The notes beneath the pieces are model-generated. The model searched no databases, had not been told where the DNA came from, and saw nothing but the letters and a program-made list of their open reading frames with translations. A stretch of 9,238 nt of DNA from positions 1 to 9,238 of the forward strand of contig VGSX01000126.1 of the NCBI GenBank assembly GCA_016874895.1, read 5' to 3'. Below, piece by piece: positions 5,867 to 9,238 of this stretch (position 1 is the first letter of the stretch; the number at the start of each line of letters is the position of its first letter). The position numbers were made by a program, and so were the translations under genes. The DNA comes from Deltaproteobacteria bacterium. GTDB taxonomy: Bacteria > Desulfobacterota > Desulfobaccia > Desulfobaccales > Desulfobaccaceae.

Positions 5867-6055
5867 CTATCTTTCCACCAAAATAACCTTATGATTCACC
5901 AGATTAAGGCTCTGAATGGATGCCTTGATAACTTTCTGCTCGCCAAAGATACTTACGAGGCGCAGATTATCACCGTCGGGTTCAATGATATCCACGTCTT
6001 CCAAAAAAAGCTCCTCTTGACCGTTCCTGATTATATATGCAGCAGCTTCACACAT
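5867..6055 (-). CDS. CooT-like small nickel-binding protein
   Basis: 62 aa, starting MCEAAAYIIRNGQEELFLED and containing DVDIIEPDGDNLRLV and IFGEQK, then NLVNHKVIL. This matches the CooT family (PF10133), small SH3-like dimeric proteins. CooT of Rhodospirillum rubrum binds nickel through Cys2 and helps mature carbon monoxide dehydrogenase. The key Cys2 is present. The start is ATG at 6055, with AAGGAG 10 nt upstream; a longer frame beginning at 6088 would bury the conserved MCEA start. The gene overlaps the end of the DUF3842 gene by 8 nt (ATGTGTGA), which suggests translational coupling. No CODH or hydrogenase gene is in the window, so the client enzyme is unknown. Family assignment is good; the nickel role here is inferred. 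Confidence 0.82.
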   Translation of the reverse strand: MCEAAAYIIRNGQEELFLEDVDIIEPDGDNLRLVSIFGEQKVIKASIQSLNLVNHKVILVER

Positions 6056-6467
6056 CCTTGAGAATCTCCTTGAGACGGATATTAACAATGTGCTCCACCA
6101 GATGCGGCAGAGGTTCGGGTTTAAGGCCGGCGATCTCGACCCTTTCCTGGGTCAAAGGCAGAAGCAATTTCAGGGCCGGGGCATCCATAATGGCCTCCGC
6201 CATGCGGGGGGTGAGCTCGCCCATCATGGAGTTGGCCATCATGATGGCTATGGGGCCGATGATGATATCGGCAGTGGCGACCGTGCGAATTATGGCATTT
6301 TCGCCGGTGGCGCCTTTGTTGGCCCGGGCCTTGAGCATCTGCGAGGTGGCGATGGCGTTGGTACCCAGAGCGATGATTTCATGCTCTTCCTGATAAACCT
6401 CTTTCAATCTCTTAATAATGGTGGCGCCGATGCCACCACCCTGGCCATCCACAACGCAGATCCGCAC
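6048..6467 (-). CDS. DUF3842 family protein
   Basis: 139 aa cytoplasmic protein. The N-terminus RICVVDGQGGGIGATIIKRL (2-21) has a beta strand followed by a glycine-rich GQGGGIG loop, like a Rossmann-type nucleotide-binding site. The conserved family blocks ALGTNAIATSQMLKARA (32-48), GATGENAI (51-58), DIIIGPIAIMMANSMMGELT (66-85) and MAEAI follow. These identify the DUF3842 family (PF12953), whose function is not known. The start is GTG at 6467 with GAGAGG about 6 nt upstream, and a good promoter lies at 6503-6531; no ATG is available upstream in frame. The gene is first of a two-gene unit with the CooT-like gene, overlapping it by 8 nt, which suggests a metal- or cofactor-related job. That link is inference from context. 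Confidence 0.9.
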   Translation of the reverse strand: MRICVVDGQGGGIGATIIKRLKEVYQEEHEIIALGTNAIATSQMLKARANKGATGENAIIRTVATADIIIGPIAIMMANSMMGELTPRMAEAIMDAPALKLLLPLTQERVEIAGLKPEPLPHLVEHIVNIRLKEILKDV

Positions 6468-6502
6468 CTGAAACCTCTCACCGAGATGCTTAAAATAATC
6501 GT

Positions 6503-6531
6503 ATAATATCCAATTAGCAGAGATCGCGCAA
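6503..6531 (-). promoter_or_regulatory. Promoter for the DUF3842/CooT unit
   Basis: On the minus strand TTGCGC (6531-6526, matching the first three consensus bases) is followed by exactly 17 bp and TATTAT (6508-6503, five of six). The predicted start near 6496 gives a leader of about 29 nt before the GTG at 6467. The weak -35 suggests modest or activated expression. Confidence 0.45.
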
Positions 6532-6614
6532 GTTTTTCACTGAATTAATTGATAACTCTGTGGTATAACTGTGTCAAGAGGAAATCGGGGGGCGCCCCGC
6601 CGGAGCGGAAAGAT

Positions 6615-6881
6615 ATGGAAATGAGCCATTTGTTGGAATTTTACGGCACGGAATGCGTTCATTGCAAAAAGTTGGAGCCTGTCCTGGAACGTTTGCAAGA
6701 AGAACTGGGAGTAACCGTGACCCGACTGGAGGTATGGCATAATCAGGCCAATGCCGCACTCTTAAAACACTATGATCAGGGGTTTTGCGGCGGCGTGCCT
6801 TTTTTCTACAACACCCGGACGGGAAAATGGTTGTGCGGGGAGCCCAGTCTGGAAATGTTGCAGGAGTGGGCCCGGGACTAA
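6615..6881 (+). CDS. Small thioredoxin-fold protein with CVHC active site
   Basis: 88 aa when started at ATG 6615 (MEMSHLLEFYG), with GGAG 9 nt upstream. A frame extension to 6549 adds a Lys/Arg/Pro-rich stretch with no family look and a poor ribosome site. The beta strand HLLEFYGTE leads into C14-V-H-C17-K, a CxxC redox motif at the start of a helix, as in thioredoxins and glutaredoxins. Later GGVPFF (59-64) supplies the cis-proline (P62) that faces the active site. Two more cysteines, C58 and C74, flank this. There is no signal peptide, so it should act in the cytoplasm as a thiol-disulphide oxidoreductase or a metal/thiol carrier. It lies 37 bp upstream of pdhA on the same strand and is probably co-transcribed. 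The substrate is unknown. Confidence 0.8.
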   Translation: MEMSHLLEFYGTECVHCKKLEPVLERLQEELGVTVTRLEVWHNQANAALLKHYDQGFCGGVPFFYNTRTGKWLCGEPSLEMLQEWARD

Positions 6882-6918
6882 AAAATCCGGGAAGCCCTGC
6901 GACTGACAAAGGATGGCT

Positions 6919-8019
6919 ATGAATCTGGCAGATTTTGACCCGTTGAGCGGGAAAAGGTGCGAGATATTAGATCATCAGGGGGTTATCGTCGCCCAGGAAC
7001 TGCGGCCCCCCGGGCTTACTGATGAGCTGGTCTTGGAATTGTATGACCGCATGGTTATGCTGCGGGTGGCGGATCAGCAAGCCCTCACCCTCCAACGGGC
7101 CGGACGGATGGGGACCTATGCCCCCACGTTGGGTCAGGAGGCGGCGAATATCGGCAGTGCTGCGGTTCTACAGCCGGGGGACTGGCTGGTGCCGTCCTTT
7201 CGGGAGACGGGGGCCATGCTGCTGCGGGGTGTGCCGATAAAGTTGATTTATATGTATTGGATGGGCAGTGAATGGGGGAGTCATTACCCTTCGGAGGTCA
7301 AGGTATTGCCCATCTGTGCCCCGGTGAGCACTCAAACGCTGCATGGCGTCGGCCTTGCCTGGGCCGGGAAGTTAAAGCAGGATCATACCATGACCCTGAT
7401 TTATTTCGGCGACGGCGCCACGTCCAAAGGCGACTTTCATGAAGCCATGAATTTCGCTGGCGTTTTTACCATCCCCTGTGTGTTTTTCTGCCAGAACAAC
7501 CAATATTCCATTTCGGTGCCCCGGCGGGTCCAGACTGCTGCCGCGTCTCTGGCGCAAAAGGCGGTGGCCTATGGTTTTCCGGGTATTATGGTGGACGGCA
7601 ACGATCTGTTAGCAGTATATACGGTTACGGCGGCGGCAGCGGCCCGGGCCAGGGCAGGGGAGGGGCCCACCCTCATAGAGGCCCAGACCTACCGGTTAGG
7701 ACCACATACCACGGCCGACGATCCGAGCCGATACCGCCCCCTGGAAGAATTAAAAGCCCAGGAACCGTACGATCCCCTCCGTCGGCTCAGGATTTATCTA
7801 ACACAACAGGGTTTGATCACCGAGGACAGCGAACAAGATCGCGTGGTCAAATATGAGGGGATGGCCAAGGATGCCGCCCGGGAGGCGGAGGCGGCCATCT
7901 CCCTGAATCCCGATGATATCTTTGATTACCATTATGCCCAGATGCCCCCGTATGTGGCTTTTCAGAAAGAATACCTGCATCGCATCCTGGCGGCCCGGGG
8001 AGAATCAGCCGGTGGCTAA
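6919..8019 (+). CDS. pdhA: Pyruvate dehydrogenase E1 component, alpha subunit
   Basis: 366 aa. With the beta subunit it forms the thiamine-diphosphate-dependent E1 enzyme that decarboxylates a 2-oxo acid, most likely pyruvate, and acetylates lipoyl-E2. The ThDP/Mg motif is GDGATSKGDF (164-173), ending in QNN (192-194) after about 26 residues, as required. GTYAPTLGQEA (65-75) and the phosphorylation-loop segment GPHTTADDPSRY (261-272) are typical of PDH E1 alpha. The start at 6919 (MNLADFD) has AAAGGA 5 nt upstream; an ATG at 6913 sits directly on that site and is less likely. It overlaps pdhB by 8 nt. The whole-length resemblance is to PdhA of Gram-positive bacteria rather than to the one-chain AceE. 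A branched-chain or acetoin enzyme is less likely but not excluded. Confidence 0.92.
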   Translation: MNLADFDPLSGKRCEILDHQGVIVAQELRPPGLTDELVLELYDRMVMLRVADQQALTLQRAGRMGTYAPTLGQEAANIGSAAVLQPGDWLVPSFRETGAMLLRGVPIKLIYMYWMGSEWGSHYPSEVKVLPICAPVSTQTLHGVGLAWAGKLKQDHTMTLIYFGDGATSKGDFHEAMNFAGVFTIPCVFFCQNNQYSISVPRRVQTAAASLAQKAVAYGFPGIMVDGNDLLAVYTVTAAAAARARAGEGPTLIEAQTYRLGPHTTADDPSRYRPLEELKAQEPYDPLRRLRIYLTQQGLITEDSEQDRVVKYEGMAKDAAREAEAAISLNPDDIFDYHYAQMPPYVAFQKEYLHRILAARGESAGG

Positions 8020-8989
8020 CTTGAATATGGTGGAAGCCATCAATCTGGCTCTGAGGGAGGAAATGGCCCGGGACGAAACTATTATAATCCTGGGGGAGGA
8101 CGTGGGCCAGCTGGGTGGGGTCTTCCGGGTTACCGACGGTCTCCAGGCTGAATTCGGCCCGGAACGGGTGGTGGATACGCCCCTGGCGGAGGCCGGTATT
8201 ATGGGGGCGGCACTGGGACTGGCTTTGGGAGGCTTCAAACCGGTGCCGGAAATCCAATTCATGGGGTTCCTGCCGCCGGCCCTGGATCAACTCATCTGTC
8301 ACGTCAGCCGCTACCGGAACCGCACCCGGGGACGCCACACGATGCCCATGGTGGTACGCCTGCCCTATGGCGCCGGAATTCACGCCCCGGAGCACCATTC
8401 CGAGAGCACCGAAGCGATTCTGGCCCATATTCCCGGCCTCAAAGTAGTCATTCCCTCAACTCCTTATGATGCCAAAGGACTTCTGATCTCAGCCCTGAGA
8501 GATCCTGATCCGGTAATTTTTCTGGAACCCAAGCGCATATACCGCGCTGTGCGGGAAGAAGTTCCCAGTGGGGAGTATGTCATTGCGTTGGGCCAGGCCA
8601 AGGTTATCAGGACCGGCGAGACGGTGACGGCAGTAGCCTGGGGCTCCATGGTCAGAGAAGTAATCCGGGCCGCAGATCTGGTGGCGAGTCAGGGGATTAG
8701 TGTGGAGGTCATTGATCTTAGGACTATTTCTCCGATGGACGACGAGACCATCGTGGCGTCCATCAGAAAAACCGGCCGGGGGGTCATCGTCCACGAGGCC
8801 TGTCGCACCTGCGGTTTGGCCGCAGAAATCATTGCCCGAATAAACGAAAAGGCTTTCTTGTCCCTGGCCGCACCGCTGGAAAGGGTAACCGGATTTGATA
8901 CCATCGTGCCTCTGTTAAAATTGGAAGATCACTATTTGCCCGATGCCTTTCGCATCAGCCGGGCCATCCAGAAGGTGGTGTATTACTAG
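8012..8989 (+). CDS. pdhB: Pyruvate dehydrogenase E1 component, beta subunit
   Basis: 325 aa, the standard length when started at GTG 8012 (MANLNMVEAINLAL), with GGGGAGA 8 nt upstream. The start lies inside the end of pdhA (8-nt overlap), a sign of translational coupling and equal subunit supply. GEDVG (28-32) and DTPLAEAGIMG with Glu60, the glutamate that activates ThDP in E1 beta subunits, are present. HAPEHHSES (124-132) is the usual substrate-channel histidine loop. The C-terminal transketolase domain follows with VIDLRTISPMD and HEACRTCGLAAEI, and ends in AIQKVVYY. No E2 or E3 gene follows in the remaining 249 bp, so the partner subunits must be encoded elsewhere. An internal ATG (8027) is a poorer start. 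Confidence 0.93.
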   Translation: MANLNMVEAINLALREEMARDETIIILGEDVGQLGGVFRVTDGLQAEFGPERVVDTPLAEAGIMGAALGLALGGFKPVPEIQFMGFLPPALDQLICHVSRYRNRTRGRHTMPMVVRLPYGAGIHAPEHHSESTEAILAHIPGLKVVIPSTPYDAKGLLISALRDPDPVIFLEPKRIYRAVREEVPSGEYVIALGQAKVIRTGETVTAVAWGSMVREVIRAADLVASQGISVEVIDLRTISPMDDETIVASIRKTGRGVIVHEACRTCGLAAEIIARINEKAFLSLAAPLERVTGFDTIVPLLKLEDHYLPDAFRISRAIQKVVYY

Positions 8990-9238
8990 AACTGCTGCTA
9001 AGGGTAAAGGCCGCTTCACAGGGGATGTTTAGAAATGTGAACACAAAAACAGGGTGAAAGGCTTTTTATTGACATTGGAGGGGTGCAAAAACCGAACATC
9101 GATGTAATATAAAAGACAATTTGCTCTCAACCCCGGAAAAAGTTAAAAAATTTGTATCTAATGTTTAAATATCTGAACATTCTGCCGATAAAAATAAGAT
9201 GAAACTCTGTTCATGGGCGATCTCTGTTCTCCATGGAA
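8990..9238. other. Noncoding region after pdhB with possible terminator and repeats
   Basis: No gene is supported in these 249 bases. GCC plus TTCAC (9010-9019) can pair with GTGAA plus GGC (9054-9062), followed by five T (9063-9067), a possible terminator for the pdh unit. TTCACA (9015-9020) can instead pair with TGTGAA (9036-9041), excluding the first stem. A 19-bp segment at 9025-9043 recurs at 9161-9179 with three mismatches. TGAACA-type hexamers occur at 9038, 9174 and, on the other strand, 9208. A short open frame begins at ATG 9199 and runs off the right edge, but it has only a weak upstream AAG and is too short to judge. Confidence 0.35.

Noticed and set aside
5519..6061. Open frame of 180 codons on the plus strand across thiL's end and the CooT-like gene
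   Set aside because: It overlaps two well-supported genes in other frames and shows no family motif.
7847..8428. Open frame of 193 codons on the minus strand
   Set aside because: Antisense to pdhA and pdhB, whose motifs are unambiguous; low-complexity His/Gly/Pro composition.
9069..9112. TTGACA followed by TAATAT as a promoter
   Set aside because: The spacer is about 30 bp, far from 17, and no sigma54-type spacing fits either.
9199..9238. Possible start of a plus-strand gene (ATG AAA CTC TGT...)
   Set aside because: Only 13 codons are visible and the upstream ribosome site is weak; not enough to call a gene.

Overview
The window looks like chromosomal DNA of a moderately GC-rich Gram-negative anaerobe. 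The best guess is the Desulfobacterota (former Deltaproteobacteria). This rests on the gene set (a CooT/DUF3842 pair, an EF-G of variant type, small metal-type proteins with Cys motifs) and on general protein flavour; it is inference, not a database match. Most of the sequence is ordinary housekeeping coding sequence. No tRNA, rRNA, CRISPR array or complete mobile element is visible.

Left accessory part (1-2157). The minus strand begins with the first codons of a ribbon-helix-helix protein (antitoxin-like) running off the left edge, with a good sigma70-type promoter and a small palindrome in its leader. Next come a frameshifted IS66-like transposase remnant, a REP-like GC hairpin, a minus-strand 115-aa four-cysteine (zinc-ribbon-like) protein, a divergent plus-strand 52-aa small protein with its own promoter, and a calcineurin-like metallophosphoesterase that lacks one normally conserved motif. 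A G-rich repeat tract follows.

Central part (2158-6467). A 677-aa elongation factor G homologue with an unusual domain IV has a candidate promoter of its own. It is followed by ndk (nucleoside diphosphate kinase) and thiL (thiamine-monophosphate kinase), all on the plus strand. Convergent to thiL, on the minus strand, is a two-gene unit in which a DUF3842 gene overlaps a CooT-like nickel-binding protein gene by 8 nt.

Right part (6468-9238). Divergent from the DUF3842 unit is a compact plus-strand cluster: an 88-aa thioredoxin-fold CxxC protein, then pdhA and pdhB (E1 alpha and beta of pyruvate dehydrogenase), the last two overlapping by 8 nt. No E2 or E3 gene follows. The final 249 bases appear noncoding and hold possible alternative hairpins and a diverged direct repeat.

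Functional links: ThiL makes thiamine diphosphate, the cofactor that PdhA/PdhB use. EF-G consumes GTP, which Ndk regenerates. These are general metabolic connections and need not mean co-regulation. I did not find a clear undescribed multi-gene system. The best leads are the variant EF-G, the coupled DUF3842/CooT pair, the degenerate phosphoesterase and the edge antitoxin-like gene.
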